This document shows positions 1 through 9,161 of a stretch of DNA of 64,000 nucleotides, piece after piece (position 1 is the first letter of the stretch; every line of letters begins with the position of its first letter). Made by a program: the position numbers and the translations under genes. Location of the stretch: IMG/VR virus record IMGVR_UViG_3300046536_000256, positions 124,001-188,000 of that record; one strand, given 5' to 3'. This DNA is from a virus. The notes beneath the pieces were generated by a model. It ran no database searches and was not told the DNA's origin. It saw nothing but the letters and a program-made list of their open reading frames with translations.

Positions 1-1343
1 ATCATCGGATTCATCATCATGCCAGGCTGCATCATCATCAAGGGATTGAACCCCATCATGTTCTGGTTGCCCATCATGTTGTTCATCATCGCCTGATTCT
101 GCATCTGCATGGCATTCATCTCCACGCGTTGCAGGAAGTTACCGCGACGGGTGCAGTGGTAAACCACTGGGCTGCCCGACATGGTGTTAACAGCATGGTG
201 CAGGACGCGTCCGCTGTTCTGATCGATTTCAGTACGGACGTAACGATCGCCCGCTTGCATTGGTGGAGGAGTGAGATCGTAATCACCCACCATCATGTTT
301 TGCGGTTGGTTCGGGTTCTGCTGCTGATTGATCTGCTGGTTCTGCTGGTTGCTGGTTGACGAGACAGACAACAGGCCGGCCATGTCATTGCGACCCATGG
401 CTTGGTTGACCGTTTCGTCTTGGGTGTTGTGACTGTTGTAGTCCATGATTGGAACTTGGCGGTAGGTCTCTGGCAACTCCTCCAGATATTCCACCCAGCC
501 CATGTCGATCATGTACACGCCGGCTTTGTCGAAATCACCGCGGAACGTATTCTGGATCTTGTTCAGCTGATCCGCGATATTGCCGTAGCAGCCCAAGTAC
601 GAGATCAAACGTGCAGCCACCGGAGTGGTCGACTCGAACTCGAACTCACCAGGGTTGTTCACCGCCGGGATGATCGACTGGAACAAGTGACGCGCCAGTT
701 TCAGTGCACCAATCGAAATGCTGTGGTTGTTGAGTTCCACAGTTTGGTTATCGGAGACACCTTCCGAACGCGCCAGCTTCTTGACGATCTCGTTGTAGAA
801 CGGGAACGACGGTTTGGTCTTGTAGTACACACGCTCGCCAGTTGCCTGGCTACGCCCACCGCCTTTAACAACCGTGAAGTGAATGAAGCGGTTGTCGGTG
901 CCGTCTTCTTCCAGTTCAATGTGCATCCGGGCAAACAACTGATTCAGCTCATCACGCACAGAGCGCTTGGCTTCTTTCAGCGGTTCCATCATGTCGATGA
1001 TGTCCTGACGCCATGCTTTCTTTGGTCGAGCAGCAGCGGCAATGCCGAACAGCACGATTGGGTAAGCACGGAATACCGACAGCAGTTTCATGCAGGTCAT
1101 CTTGCGGATGATCTTGAACACCTCGGTTTCTTTCGAGGTGATGTTCTCGCACGCTGGGTGGAAGAACACCTTGTTCATGACGTTGCCGTCGAGGATGTTG
1201 GACAGTGGCAGGTACATGTCCATTTCATCGATCCGGATCGGGAATTCCTCACCATTGATGACGAACATGATGCGGCCGTCTTCCTTGACAGCACAGCTCC
1301 ACGATTTAACCATTGCCGCGTACAGTTTGTTCAATTCGTTCAT
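1..1343 (-). CDS. Unknown phage protein with Gln/Asn/Met-rich C-terminal tail (partial, 3' end outside window)
   Basis: The reading frame opens at the ATG at 1341-1343, preceded on the minus strand by an AAAGGA ribosome site, and is still open at the window edge after 447 codons. The first ~330 residues look like an ordinary folded protein (starts MNELNKLYAAMVKSW). The rest changes sharply: a Gln/Asn run at about residues 335-355, a short linker containing GDYDLTPPPMQAGDRY, then a Met/Asn/Gln-rich stretch (repeated NMMG, QMQNQ) to the edge. Such a tail is disordered and prion-like in composition. It lies 12 bases after the next gene and is probably co-transcribed with it. I do not recognise the family; a virion or abundant early protein is possible. 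Confidence 0.8.
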   Translation of the reverse strand, partial: MNELNKLYAAMVKSWSCAVKEDGRIMFVINGEEFPIRIDEMDMYLPLSNILDGNVMNKVFFHPACENITSKETEVFKIIRKMTCMKLLSVFRAYPIVLFGIAAAARPKKAWRQDIIDMMEPLKEAKRSVRDELNQLFARMHIELEEDGTDNRFIHFTVVKGGGRSQATGERVYYKTKPSFPFYNEIVKKLARSEGVSDNQTVELNNHSISIGALKLARHLFQSIIPAVNNPGEFEFESTTPVAARLISYLGCYGNIADQLNKIQNTFRGDFDKAGVYMIDMGWVEYLEELPETYRQVPIMDYNSHNTQDETVNQAMGRNDMAGLLSVSSTSNQQNQQINQQQNPNQPQNMMVGDYDLTPPPMQAGDRYVRTEIDQNSGRVLHHAVNTMSGSPVVYHCTRRGNFLQRVEMNAMQMQNQAMMNNMMGNQNMMGFNPLMMMQPGMMMNPM

Positions 1344-1355
1344 GATCGGGTTCCT

Positions 1356-2795
1356 TTACTGGCCGAAGTGTTCTTTAATATTGCGGAGGTAGTTCTTGGA
1401 GGTGCTCAGACCAATGTCAGAACCGGCGATGTTGGTGCTGGTCCGGTTGATCATGTAGGTGGCGTTGGTGAACTGCTTGATGAACGCCATTTCGCCGTTG
1501 AAGCAGATGGCGACGGTGGTTTCACCAAACATGTGCGAATCTACCTCCACGTTCATGATGGTCTTCTGGTGAGCGTAAACCGAAGTGTACTTCGCGAAGA
1601 AGTGTGTCTTCAGGGACTCACAGAACTGTTCCACACGGTTGATCACGTGATCGTCGTGGTTGAGCACCGACATGGCTTCGCCGGGGATTACCACAACACC
1701 CTCATCGGAACCCACCAGACCGTTGAAGTCCATCGGGTTGTTGGTGGCGCTGAAGTGGAAGCTTGCCAGGCCACTGCTCAGCAGCAGGTGAACGGTCAGC
1801 ATGGCCAGTTCGGTTGCCATCAGTTCGTGCGGGTTAGCACTGCCGTAGGCTTCGCTGGTAGCCAGGTTAGTGTCAGCCCCGAAGTTGTTTGCTTCCAGCA
1901 TGGTCAGGTTCAGCACATCGCTGAAGTTCATAAACACGCTGTTGATCTCACCCACCGAGAAACCCTGGAACCCAGCCATGCTGTAGCCACCGGTGCTGAA
2001 CATCATGGTGGCGAAGAACGGGTTCTCAGTGATGCCGATTTCGCCCATGCCTTGGTTAGCCAGACCGTCGGCGATCCCCATTTCCAGACCACCGAACTCA
2101 GCATCGGCACCCGCACCTACCGCCAGACGCAACAGTTCGCGGGTGTGGTGAGTCGGGTTAAGGTTCTGAGTCTTCGACACCACCAAGGTGGTTCTCAGGT
2201 CAGTACCCACAGTCCCGTCGTAGCGCTCACCACGACCTTCGTTCTCCATGGCCAGGAAACCCAGCGCTTCGTTACCCACATCGATAGGGCGCATCGAACG
2301 CAGGTCTTTGACCATGTTTGGATCACCCATCAGGAATTGATGAGAAGATTCCACCACGGTCTTGGTCATTGGGAAGCCGTCGGTACCCGCGATGTTGCGA
2401 CTCAGGGTTGTCCACGCCCGCACCGGAACAAACATGGTGTCAGGGGTGATGCCTTCAATCGAAGCAGAACCGCCGGTCAGGTAACCAACAACTGACAGCT
2501 CTTGTTCCATCAGGGCATTCGACTGCACCGTGAAGCGCAACAAACCAATACCGCGGCGGATGTTCCAGCTGTCTTCGATCGTCACAAACCCTTGCGGTTG
2601 AGCCGACAGACCACCGGACATAGCGGCAACGGCGTTCAGTGTACTGCCGCGGATGCCACCGTGATGTTGCTCCATCATCAACTCGTCAAGCGCCATGCTG
2701 TTAATGTTCATGGTGTTGTGGCGGTGGACGTGGTCGTGATTCTGGTTGCCCATACCGAAGATGGCTTGGGTCAGTGTAATGGTTGAATCGTTCAT
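1356..2795 (-). CDS. Unknown 479-residue phage protein
   Basis: ATG at 2793-2795 with an AAGGCAGACTTGAA leader. The protein starts MNDSTITLTQAIFGMGNQNH and has a His/Asn/Met-rich segment in its first 45 residues followed by a mixed alpha/beta sequence rich in Gly and Asn. No membrane segment, signal peptide or enzyme motif is visible. It sits between an unknown 517-residue gene and the partial Gln/Asn-rich gene, all on one strand. The His/Asn-rich N-terminus and the Gln/Asn/Met tail of its neighbour are similar in flavour, which suggests the two proteins could act together. Function unknown; it may be virion-associated or a non-virion replication-compartment protein. Confidence 0.8.
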   Translation of the reverse strand: MNDSTITLTQAIFGMGNQNHDHVHRHNTMNINSMALDELMMEQHHGGIRGSTLNAVAAMSGGLSAQPQGFVTIEDSWNIRRGIGLLRFTVQSNALMEQELSVVGYLTGGSASIEGITPDTMFVPVRAWTTLSRNIAGTDGFPMTKTVVESSHQFLMGDPNMVKDLRSMRPIDVGNEALGFLAMENEGRGERYDGTVGTDLRTTLVVSKTQNLNPTHHTRELLRLAVGAGADAEFGGLEMGIADGLANQGMGEIGITENPFFATMMFSTGGYSMAGFQGFSVGEINSVFMNFSDVLNLTMLEANNFGADTNLATSEAYGSANPHELMATELAMLTVHLLLSSGLASFHFSATNNPMDFNGLVGSDEGVVVIPGEAMSVLNHDDHVINRVEQFCESLKTHFFAKYTSVYAHQKTIMNVEVDSHMFGETTVAICFNGEMAFIKQFTNATYMINRTSTNIAGSDIGLSTSKNYLRNIKEHFGQ

Positions 2796-2822
2796 TTCAA
2801 GTCTGCCTTCTGTACAAGGTTA

Positions 2823-4376
2823 TTAAGTGTTGTTGTGGCGGATCAGGGCAATGAGCTCGTTCTTGATTTCGACTTCAATCTCAATCGGGAACAGAGCGGC
2901 TTGCGCAACACGTTGGTAAACTTCCGGCTCATCCAGTACCCCGTATTCAAGGTTGGACTGCCAGATCCCATTACCCAGTTGATCCAGGAAATAGGTTGCT
3001 GCGAGAATGGCTTCGTTAAACGAACGCCCTTCATTATTACGCGACTGGATGTCACAGATCGACGTGAGGAAGTCCTTGTCTTCTGTGTTCAGCTTCAAAC
3101 CGTCAGACAGGTTACGCATGCCTGTTGGGTTGACGATCGCCCCTAAGACCGACGGAAGGTACTTAAACCCCATCTCCGACAGCTTGACTTGCCCCAGCAC
3201 AATGGCCGCCATCAGCTGGGTGTAGCTGAAAGTCCAGAACACCATTGGTGAAACCTGGAAAGCGTACGTAAGCTGCAATATCTTTAAGATATGGTCGTGC
3301 AGTTCAAAATCCCAGTTTGGGGGCAGTCGATCGTAAACGGCTTCCACCAGTTCGACCTGCTTAATGCCTAGGCCCTCGCACTGATACTTGAAGCGATCAC
3401 GCACCCGTTCTTTGTCCGTCTCGTCAAACAGACCGAAGGCAAAGTACTCGGCTTGCTTTTCTTCGTTGGCGGTCTTGGTCGACTCAGCAACTTGATAGCG
3501 CTCATAGATCGAACGTTTATCGTCGTCGTCACCTTCGGAGAAGTCTTTCTTGTTCAACTTGCTCCCGCTGGTCTCGTGTTGCTTAACCGAGGCGTTGATC
3601 GCGGTGGCCAGGTTCTTGCCGTCTTCCGTTTCCGGGATGACCGCGCAGCACAGACGACTGAAGATCGTGTTGTACAGAACCTTCTCAGTGAAGTACTCGT
3701 TACTCGCTACGGCATCCACCTGAGACGGGATACCGCGCTTGCCAAACGCAAACTGCACGTAAGTGTACAGCTTGTGCCAACCCGGCATGTTGGTAATGCG
3801 TGGGTTGCCTTTAAGCAGATCACCGCAAACCAACTCGCTGTGCCCAGGACCCATGGTGGAGTCAAAGCGCGAGAGCAGCGAGAAGATGATTGGGTAAACC
3901 GATCGTGCCACGAACGCCAACTTTACCAGCTCAACGTAATCGACATCCGTGATGGTGGTTTGTTCTGGATAATCACCCTTGCTGGCGGCAATGCTCAGGT
4001 CGGGCGGGATTTGCAGGTGACGCGAGTACTGGATGAAAGCGCAGTACTTGTCGATGTCGAGGAAATCAAACAGCGTGTTAACGATTGGCAGGAGTTGAGA
4101 GACTTCAGTGTGATAGTCTAAGAATTTACCGCTCTCAACAATACCGAAGGCTTTCTCGTACAGACGGAACAGTTCGTTCTTTTTATCCGTCGAGAAGGTG
4201 GCTTCTACGTATTCGTTCAAACAGTCAAACAGGTTGGTTTCTTTATCGGTTTTCTCCAATACCCTTTCCAGCCGGACGGTGGCCTTGCCGTTGAACCGAA
4301 GTACCTTATCGTTCAGATTGACGATAATCGCTTCGATAGTTTTCTTACTACTCCGGCGGACTTCAACATTAAACAT
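2823..4376 (-). CDS. Unknown 517-residue phage protein
   Basis: ATG at 4374-4376 with a TGGAGCATTCCC leader. The sequence is mostly helical by eye, with an acidic linker around residues 285-300 (FSEGDDDDKRS) separating two halves. There are no transmembrane segments and no catalytic motif I can name. The size is close to that recalled for the fifth subunit of the phiKZ non-virion RNA polymerase (gp68), and an RNAP beta-prime gene lies in the same block, but I see no sequence motif that supports this, so it is only a hypothesis. Expression is likely coupled to the two genes that follow it. Confidence 0.8.
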   Translation of the reverse strand: MFNVEVRRSSKKTIEAIIVNLNDKVLRFNGKATVRLERVLEKTDKETNLFDCLNEYVEATFSTDKKNELFRLYEKAFGIVESGKFLDYHTEVSQLLPIVNTLFDFLDIDKYCAFIQYSRHLQIPPDLSIAASKGDYPEQTTITDVDYVELVKLAFVARSVYPIIFSLLSRFDSTMGPGHSELVCGDLLKGNPRITNMPGWHKLYTYVQFAFGKRGIPSQVDAVASNEYFTEKVLYNTIFSRLCCAVIPETEDGKNLATAINASVKQHETSGSKLNKKDFSEGDDDDKRSIYERYQVAESTKTANEEKQAEYFAFGLFDETDKERVRDRFKYQCEGLGIKQVELVEAVYDRLPPNWDFELHDHILKILQLTYAFQVSPMVFWTFSYTQLMAAIVLGQVKLSEMGFKYLPSVLGAIVNPTGMRNLSDGLKLNTEDKDFLTSICDIQSRNNEGRSFNEAILAATYFLDQLGNGIWQSNLEYGVLDEPEVYQRVAQAALFPIEIEVEIKNELIALIRHNNT

Positions 4377-4463
4377 GGGAATGCTCCAGATGGAATTATT
4401 ACTACTATACAGCTTAATAATGTAGGCTCAAAAATATCCAATAGCAGCCATATGTCCGTTAAT

Positions 4464-4492
4464 CGAACGCAGAGGAAACCCCCTGCGTTCGT
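4464..4492 (-). terminator. Hairpin terminator after the SSB-like gene
   Basis: Inverted repeat CGAACGCAGAGG / CCCCTGCGTTCG around a short AAAC loop, 17 bases past the stop of the SSB-like gene on the minus strand. The minus-strand continuation ATTAACGG is not a clear U-tract, so efficiency is uncertain. Confidence 0.6.
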
Positions 4493-4508
4493 AATTAAAG
4501 GTTAGCTT

Positions 4509-5240
4509 TTAGAACTCAACATCATCGTCGAAGGAATTGCTGTCATCGAAGTTACCGCCGCCACTGGAAGAGCTGTTGTTGTTCGGACGCGACTGATTGC
4601 CGTTGGCGGCCGGAGCACCTTCTTTAGGCTTCGGCGGCTCCCAGCTATCGTTGTCCATGCGGTCCAGGATCGGACGGTGGAAGTTGATCCAAGCACGCAC
4701 CGCCCAGCGGGACATGACGCCGTGATCTTCGACGCGTTCACCGGCATCGTTCTTGACGTAGACCGTGGTGTCTTTTGGACCTTTGAACAGGAACTGGACT
4801 TTGTAGTCGCCCTTGCTCCAGCCCAGGATGATACGACCTTGAGCGTCACGGGTTACGGTGAAGAAGACTTGCAGGACCGGCTGATCGGACATGCGACCGC
4901 TGCCGCCGGCGAACACGAACTGCTTCCACTGAACAGGGATCTGTTTAGTCTTGAAGTTGCCGTCCGTAGTGGCTTCCAGCAAGGCTTCGAACAGCACGCC
5001 GCGGTGGGCGTAGTCCATTTCGATTTCTTTATGGTTGCTCTTGGCACCTTCTTTATAGATGCCGTCGTTGACCTTCAACATGATCTTGCCGTTGTTGGCC
5101 TGATCCCACATCAGCTGTGCAGGATACTTCGCGCCAGGCACTGGCTCGATGGAAACCGGGTGTGGCTGACGGTAGTCGGTCAGCAGGGTTTTCTTGCGGG
5201 GTGTGAAGGCAGGGCGTTGACCGTTTTGTTGACCATTCAT
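4509..5240 (-). CDS. Single-stranded-DNA-binding-like protein with acidic C-terminal tail
   Basis: 243 residues. The basic N-terminus (MNGQQNGQRPAFTPRKK) and a beta-rich central region (for example VLQVFFTVTRDAQGRIILGW, residues ~130-150) are followed by a Ser/Asn/Gly-rich flexible linker (residues ~205-228) and a final acidic peptide ending DDDVEF. Bacterial and phage SSB proteins have the same plan: an OB-fold, a disordered linker and an acidic tip ending in Phe that docks partner proteins (DDDIPF in E. coli SSB). The OB-fold itself is inferred, not demonstrated. It is encoded upstream of an SbcD/Mre11-like nuclease gene, consistent with a role in phage DNA replication and recombination. 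Confidence 0.6.
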   Translation of the reverse strand: MNGQQNGQRPAFTPRKKTLLTDYRQPHPVSIEPVPGAKYPAQLMWDQANNGKIMLKVNDGIYKEGAKSNHKEIEMDYAHRGVLFEALLEATTDGNFKTKQIPVQWKQFVFAGGSGRMSDQPVLQVFFTVTRDAQGRIILGWSKGDYKVQFLFKGPKDTTVYVKNDAGERVEDHGVMSRWAVRAWINFHRPILDRMDNDSWEPPKPKEGAPAANGNQSRPNNNSSSSGGGNFDDSNSFDDDVEF

Positions 5241-5303
5241 GAGAGTTAACCTTGGATAAGGAAATGAAGAAGTTTTTGTCTATATACATTGGGGTGCAGT
5301 GAA

Positions 5304-6110
5304 TTAAAGCATCAGCAATAACCCAGCTTTATCTACACCTTGCGGCAGGTTGTTGATGGTGCCCCTTATACGACCCATGGTCGTAGCGGATGTCCAGTGA
5401 TTATCTTGGGCGAGCTTCTTAACCAGTTCTCGGATGCCATGAGAGGAAGCCTTGAAGTTGGTGGACTTGTCGCCAAAGATCTGAATAGTCAGGCGGTTAA
5501 ACGGGATGAAGTGTAACTCACCCCCGCCGGTAAGCTTGGTGTACCAAAGCGTGAAAGGTTTGAGAGTCCCCGTATGGGATTCCAATAACCAAAGCCGGCC
5601 AATGCCTTTAGCCGTGGTCAGATCGACGACATGGTGCGTCAATACAATTCCTTTACCATTGAAGTCCGGTAGTCTCGCTTTGGTCTCGACAATCAGCTTA
5701 CCGTAGTGCTTGAGCAACTTCTCAAGCACTTTTTCCACTAACTTCGCATAAGCCTTCTGCTTGGGGGTGGCCGTTGTTGAAGACTCCGAATGGTCCACCA
5801 AGTCGGCTTTAGGGAAGTCACTTTTCAGCTTACTGTAATCCGGGCAATACACCACCATTTGAATCGGTTTGCTTTTACGGATTTGTTCTAACCAAGTACC
5901 GATGAGTCGCAGGTCACTGGAAACGTCGTCAACCAATTGATCAACATCAGTTGCCTCTTTATCGCCGGACTCATAAGCTTGGCTGGCGTTGCGGATCAGG
6001 GTACGGAGGTTGAGCATGACACAGTCCGCACTCCGTATCCCGTTGGCGCCTTCGCCCTCAAAGGCAAGAGAAGTCCCTACGGACATCCCCAATGTACCGG
6101 TAGATCTCAT
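5304..6110 (-). CDS. Unknown protein translationally coupled to the SbcD-like nuclease
   Basis: 268 residues from the ATG at 6108-6110. That ATG overlaps the TGA of the upstream SbcD-like gene (ATGA), which implies translational coupling and a shared DNA-metabolism role. The sequence has a helical Lys/Glu-rich middle (around residues 110-150) and a beta-rich second half with a conserved-looking THHVVDL segment near residue 165. No known catalytic motif was recognised. It precedes the SSB-like gene in the same transcript. A recombination or DNA-binding accessory factor is plausible by context only. Confidence 0.75.
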   Translation of the reverse strand: MRSTGTLGMSVGTSLAFEGEGANGIRSADCVMLNLRTLIRNASQAYESGDKEATDVDQLVDDVSSDLRLIGTWLEQIRKSKPIQMVVYCPDYSKLKSDFPKADLVDHSESSTTATPKQKAYAKLVEKVLEKLLKHYGKLIVETKARLPDFNGKGIVLTHHVVDLTTAKGIGRLWLLESHTGTLKPFTLWYTKLTGGGELHFIPFNRLTIQIFGDKSTNFKASSHGIRELVKKLAQDNHWTSATTMGRIRGTINNLPQGVDKAGLLLML

Positions 6111-7225
6111 AGGAACTCCTTCAGCACTGCTGCTGCCTCTTCAAGGGATATGTTGTGTTTGAGTAGCTTGTCTTCAATCTCTGGTTGTAACGCTTCCTCG
6201 ATGTTATCTTTGGTAATCGTTACACCAGCGTATACCGTGCTATCGAACATTTCCTCATCCAACAAGACTTCTTTATCAGTCGACTCGTTTTCAGACTTAA
6301 TATGCAGGTATGGGTATTCATTCTTCAACACGGAGATAACGGGATTCACAACTTCCGCACGACCATCCTTAATCCGCAGATGAGCACCGTGAGGGAACTT
6401 GCGATCTCTAATAAAGGTGTGGATGTCGACCACCAAGCGTTCGGGAGTAATGTCCTGAGGGACCGACATCGTCACGTAAGGCATGGCATTCTTGTTCTCC
6501 CAGAAGACTGGGTCGAACTTGCCGGTTGTTACATCGAGATCAAAGACGTAGCCACCCTTGGGGTGTTCTTCGCCGTGCTTGTCCCGATCAAAGGAACCCG
6601 AGGTATACAGCTTGCCAACCTGAACCGGTTTGTGGATATGACCGGCAAAGATTGCGAACTTGACAATAGATTCCCAACGATCAAGGTTATGCGACTTGTG
6701 GCGCGCCGCAGGATGCAGCTGGAACTCGAAAGCCCCGTGAAAGGCAATCATGTCCACCTGAGACAAGTTCGCCGCTCTGAGGACCTGTAAGGCCTTCTCC
6801 CAGACTTCGTCCGGTGTTAAAGCCCCCATGTTGTCCGGTACGTACATGACAGACATGCCGCCGAACTCAGGGTATGTTTCAATGCACAGGGTGTCGATAT
6901 ACCGAATATCTAACCCTTCTGGGGCGATGAACTTGAAGTGCGCCGGCTGACCCCAGTCATGTGACGAAGTACCCTCCAAGAACACAACCTTCACATCATG
7001 CTTCTTGCACCGGAGGAGAAAGTCTTTAGCCCACTCCTCCACACGGTACATGTCAGGATTGGGACGTTCCACCAAGCGTTCAAAGAAGTCGCCACCAAAG
7101 AAGATAATGTCAACCTTGGCCAAGTCATGGTCTTTATACAGAAAGGTTGACAAGTTTCCCAGTACGTGTTTCGTGGGAGTGTTAACGTGTAGCGTGTGTT
7201 GATCCGAACTCCAAAGCGCCCGCAT
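6107..7225 (-). CDS. SbcD/Mre11-like metallophosphoesterase (DNA nuclease)
   Basis: 372 residues. The calcineurin-like phosphoesterase motifs appear in order: SDQH (7-10, in place of DxH), GGDFF (44-48), GTSSHD (85-90, in place of GNHD), an HG at 163-164 and GHIH (195-198). These residues bind two metal ions (usually Mn) in the SbcD/Mre11 nuclease family, which processes DNA ends and hairpins together with an SbcC/Rad50 ATPase. The C-terminal ~170 residues would form the capping and partner-binding part. No SbcC-like gene is visible in this window. The stop codon overlaps the start of the next gene (ATGA). The first ATG at 7223-7225 directly precedes the first metal motif, so the start is well supported. 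Confidence 0.85.
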   Translation of the reverse strand: MRALWSSDQHTLHVNTPTKHVLGNLSTFLYKDHDLAKVDIIFFGGDFFERLVERPNPDMYRVEEWAKDFLLRCKKHDVKVVFLEGTSSHDWGQPAHFKFIAPEGLDIRYIDTLCIETYPEFGGMSVMYVPDNMGALTPDEVWEKALQVLRAANLSQVDMIAFHGAFEFQLHPAARHKSHNLDRWESIVKFAIFAGHIHKPVQVGKLYTSGSFDRDKHGEEHPKGGYVFDLDVTTGKFDPVFWENKNAMPYVTMSVPQDITPERLVVDIHTFIRDRKFPHGAHLRIKDGRAEVVNPVISVLKNEYPYLHIKSENESTDKEVLLDEEMFDSTVYAGVTITKDNIEEALQPEIEDKLLKHNISLEEAAAVLKEFL

Positions 7226-7249
7226 GCGGAACTTCCCCTTAATACAGCC

Positions 7250-8008
7250 TTAACACTCCAGTGGATTGCTCGGAGTTTCGCGCTCTGCGGCGCTGATGGT
7301 GGTTGGTGCGGCTTCGACTTTTTCGTCGATGATGAACTGGCCCTTGCTCAAGTCGTGCAAGAAGCGGTACTCGTCGGCGGTCACCACTTCTTTGCGGTGG
7401 TCGCGGTAGAGGATGTCGCGGGAACGGGTGATCTCTTCGATCGGAGCTTCGTTACGGCGAACGACGTCCTTGATGTAGTAGATCTTCTGTTCCACTTCCG
7501 GGATGATCCCGTGCTTCGCGTAAAACTCCGGCGAGACTAGTTCAGTGAGCGTGAGACGCTTGGCCTGGATGTGCTCCTTAACCAGACCTGCTACCTTCAT
7601 GCTGGCGTTTGGATCCTTGCTGCGCGTGGTGTCAGCCTGCACCTGTTGGATGTGGCGACTCACGGCGCGCATCAGTTCGAAGTCGTGCGGGGTCATGTTG
7701 TGCGAGATCAGCGGTTTCACCAACACGACCGGCTGGTTGTTATCATCAACCACCAACACTGACTGGGTGCCACGGTTGCTCATCCCGGCCCACTTCTGCA
7801 CGTTGAAGTAGTTAACCCCTAGGTCATTGCCCAACGCAAACGGCATCAGCCATTCTTTTACGAAGTCGCGTTCACGCAACACGGCCGAAACGTTGAACGG
7901 CATGTCGTCGTTACCCAACATCAACTTACCGTCGACCTGGATCACCTGGATATCTTGCAACCAACCGAAATCTTCGTTGAGAATAGCATCACGTTGTGAC
8001 TTGTCCAT
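7250..8008 (-). CDS. Unknown 252-residue phage protein
   Basis: ATG at 8006-8008, immediately abutting the stop of the upstream 133-residue gene, so the two are co-translated. It begins MDKSQRDAILNEDFGWLQDI, has a mixed alpha/beta core and a charged helical C-terminal third. No signal peptide, membrane helix or enzyme motif is visible. Its location between a small gene and the SbcD-like nuclease does not settle its role. Confidence 0.75.
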   Translation of the reverse strand: MDKSQRDAILNEDFGWLQDIQVIQVDGKLMLGNDDMPFNVSAVLRERDFVKEWLMPFALGNDLGVNYFNVQKWAGMSNRGTQSVLVVDDNNQPVVLVKPLISHNMTPHDFELMRAVSRHIQQVQADTTRSKDPNASMKVAGLVKEHIQAKRLTLTELVSPEFYAKHGIIPEVEQKIYYIKDVVRRNEAPIEEITRSRDILYRDHRKEVVTADEYRFLHDLSKGQFIIDEKVEAAPTTISAAERETPSNPLEC

Positions 8009-8410
8009 TTATAGCCTCGCTGCATCTAGAAGTTTATATTGTTCGCCGGTGATCAACACCGCGTTAGCCAGATCGTAACCAACACCATCGTTCACAACCC
8101 GAACAGCGATGATGAGTCTGTATTGATTGACCTGGCCAGTAAGATTTTCTTGGGAAACCGAGACCGAACAATTCGGGAACAGTTCTTTGATGTACTGCTC
8201 CAGTTCTGTGCGGGTTTGTTCAACAAGACGATCGGGATCTTGGCCGTACTGTTTGATCAGGAAGTAGAAGCTAGGGACTTTACCCATGACCTTACCCTGA
8301 TTACGACGACTCTGAAACCAATAGGTAATATGCTTGGCCAGCGCATCGGGGACGGATTCTGTTTCCCACCCGTTTGACGTGGTCATCGTTCCAACCAAAA
8401 ATGTTCCCAT
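8009..8410 (-). CDS. Unknown 133-residue phage protein
   Basis: The ATG at 8408-8410 has an AAGGGC ribosome site nine bases upstream; the internal ATG at about 8386 has a poorer one, so the longer form is preferred. The C-terminal half (from about residue 80) alternates hydrophobic residues as in a beta-sheet (YRLIIAVRVV). It resembles small wedge or head-completion proteins only in size; no family is recognised. The stop abuts the next start. Confidence 0.65.
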   Translation of the reverse strand: MGTFLVGTMTTSNGWETESVPDALAKHITYWFQSRRNQGKVMGKVPSFYFLIKQYGQDPDRLVEQTRTELEQYIKELFPNCSVSVSQENLTGQVNQYRLIIAVRVVNDGVGYDLANAVLITGEQYKLLDAARL

Positions 8411-8427
8411 TAATTAGCCCTTCCGTT

Positions 8428-8435
8428 GAAATATA
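8428..8435 (-). promoter_or_regulatory. Weak early-promoter-like motif
   Basis: On the minus strand this reads TATATTTC, differing at one position from the TATATTAC motif in front of six other minus-strand operons here, and it lies 18 bases upstream of the 133-residue gene. The flanking sequence does not match the extended motif, so it may be coincidental. Confidence 0.2.
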
Positions 8436-8470
8436 GACGTTCTTTGCTGACGTAAGATCAATCGGCCAAA

Positions 8471-8515
8471 AATAAAAACTAAACAGGAAGGGGTTGCCCT
8501 CCTGTTTAGTTCTCG
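8471..8515 (-). terminator. Hairpin terminator
   Basis: Inverted repeat AACTAAACAGG / CCTGTTTAGTT with a 13-base loop, directly after the stop of the 212-residue gene on the minus strand and followed there by a T-rich stretch (TTTTTATTTTTGG). Confidence 0.75.
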
Positions 8516-8519
8516 TCTA

Positions 8520-9158
8520 TTACTCGCTGGTCGGCTCCACATACGACTTCAGCTTGTCGCCCATCTCACTGGTCACGTCAAACATCTTCTTGGCCATGTG
8601 ATGATCGATAGCGGCGTGAGTCTTGTGGGCGTCCACGATTTCCCGGAACGACAACTGTCCACCAACGGTATCGTAGTAATGAGTGTGCCGGAGAGTAACC
8701 TGGTCGTCGACCTTCTCCAAATTCATCACACCGCTCCACATCCGTCGGTAGAACAAGTTCTCTTCTTTAATGCCGGTGTTCCAGTTGCTGAAGTCACCAC
8801 CGTAACCGGAGATTTCTTCATCACGGTACATCTGCATCAACCCAGGGTGACACATGATAATGTCGCGCATGTGCCCCTGAGCGCCTTGTAGCCCATCGAG
8901 ACTGCCGAGGTAACCAATCTCATAGCGACCGACGTAATCACCGTCCGACTGACCCAGCAAGCGCTTACCCATTTCCCAGGCCCGTGAGTTCACGAAGCTG
9001 TTAAACGAATCGAGCGTCTTGGTAGCCTGTTGAGCGAGCCAACCTCCTGCCCCCTGCAAGAGAGAAGCGCTTTGATTGACGTAGTCCCCGTACTTGGCTA
9101 TTTGATTCTCGGTAAAACTCCCCGAGATCGCGTAGCTAAACGCATTTGCGCTGTTCAT
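8520..9158 (-). CDS. Unknown 212-residue phage protein
   Basis: The ATG at 9156-9158 is preceded by AGGAGTAAGTA and lies 3 bases after the RNAP beta-prime stop. The sequence begins MNSANAFSYAISGSFTENQ and is rich in Tyr, Gly and Asp; no transmembrane segment, signal peptide or catalytic motif is seen. A late virion component is a reasonable guess, but the position behind an RNA polymerase gene could also suggest a transcription-related protein. A strong terminator follows. Confidence 0.7.
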   Translation of the reverse strand: MNSANAFSYAISGSFTENQIAKYGDYVNQSASLLQGAGGWLAQQATKTLDSFNSFVNSRAWEMGKRLLGQSDGDYVGRYEIGYLGSLDGLQGAQGHMRDIIMCHPGLMQMYRDEEISGYGGDFSNWNTGIKEENLFYRRMWSGVMNLEKVDDQVTLRHTHYYDTVGGQLSFREIVDAHKTHAAIDHHMAKKMFDVTSEMGDKLKSYVEPTSE

Positions 9159-9161
9159 TAC

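Noticed and set aside
402-2495. 697-codon open frame on the plus strand
   Set aside because: Antisense to two good minus-strand genes; composition rich in His, Val and Arg, no ribosome site. It is a by-product of codon bias in the real genes.
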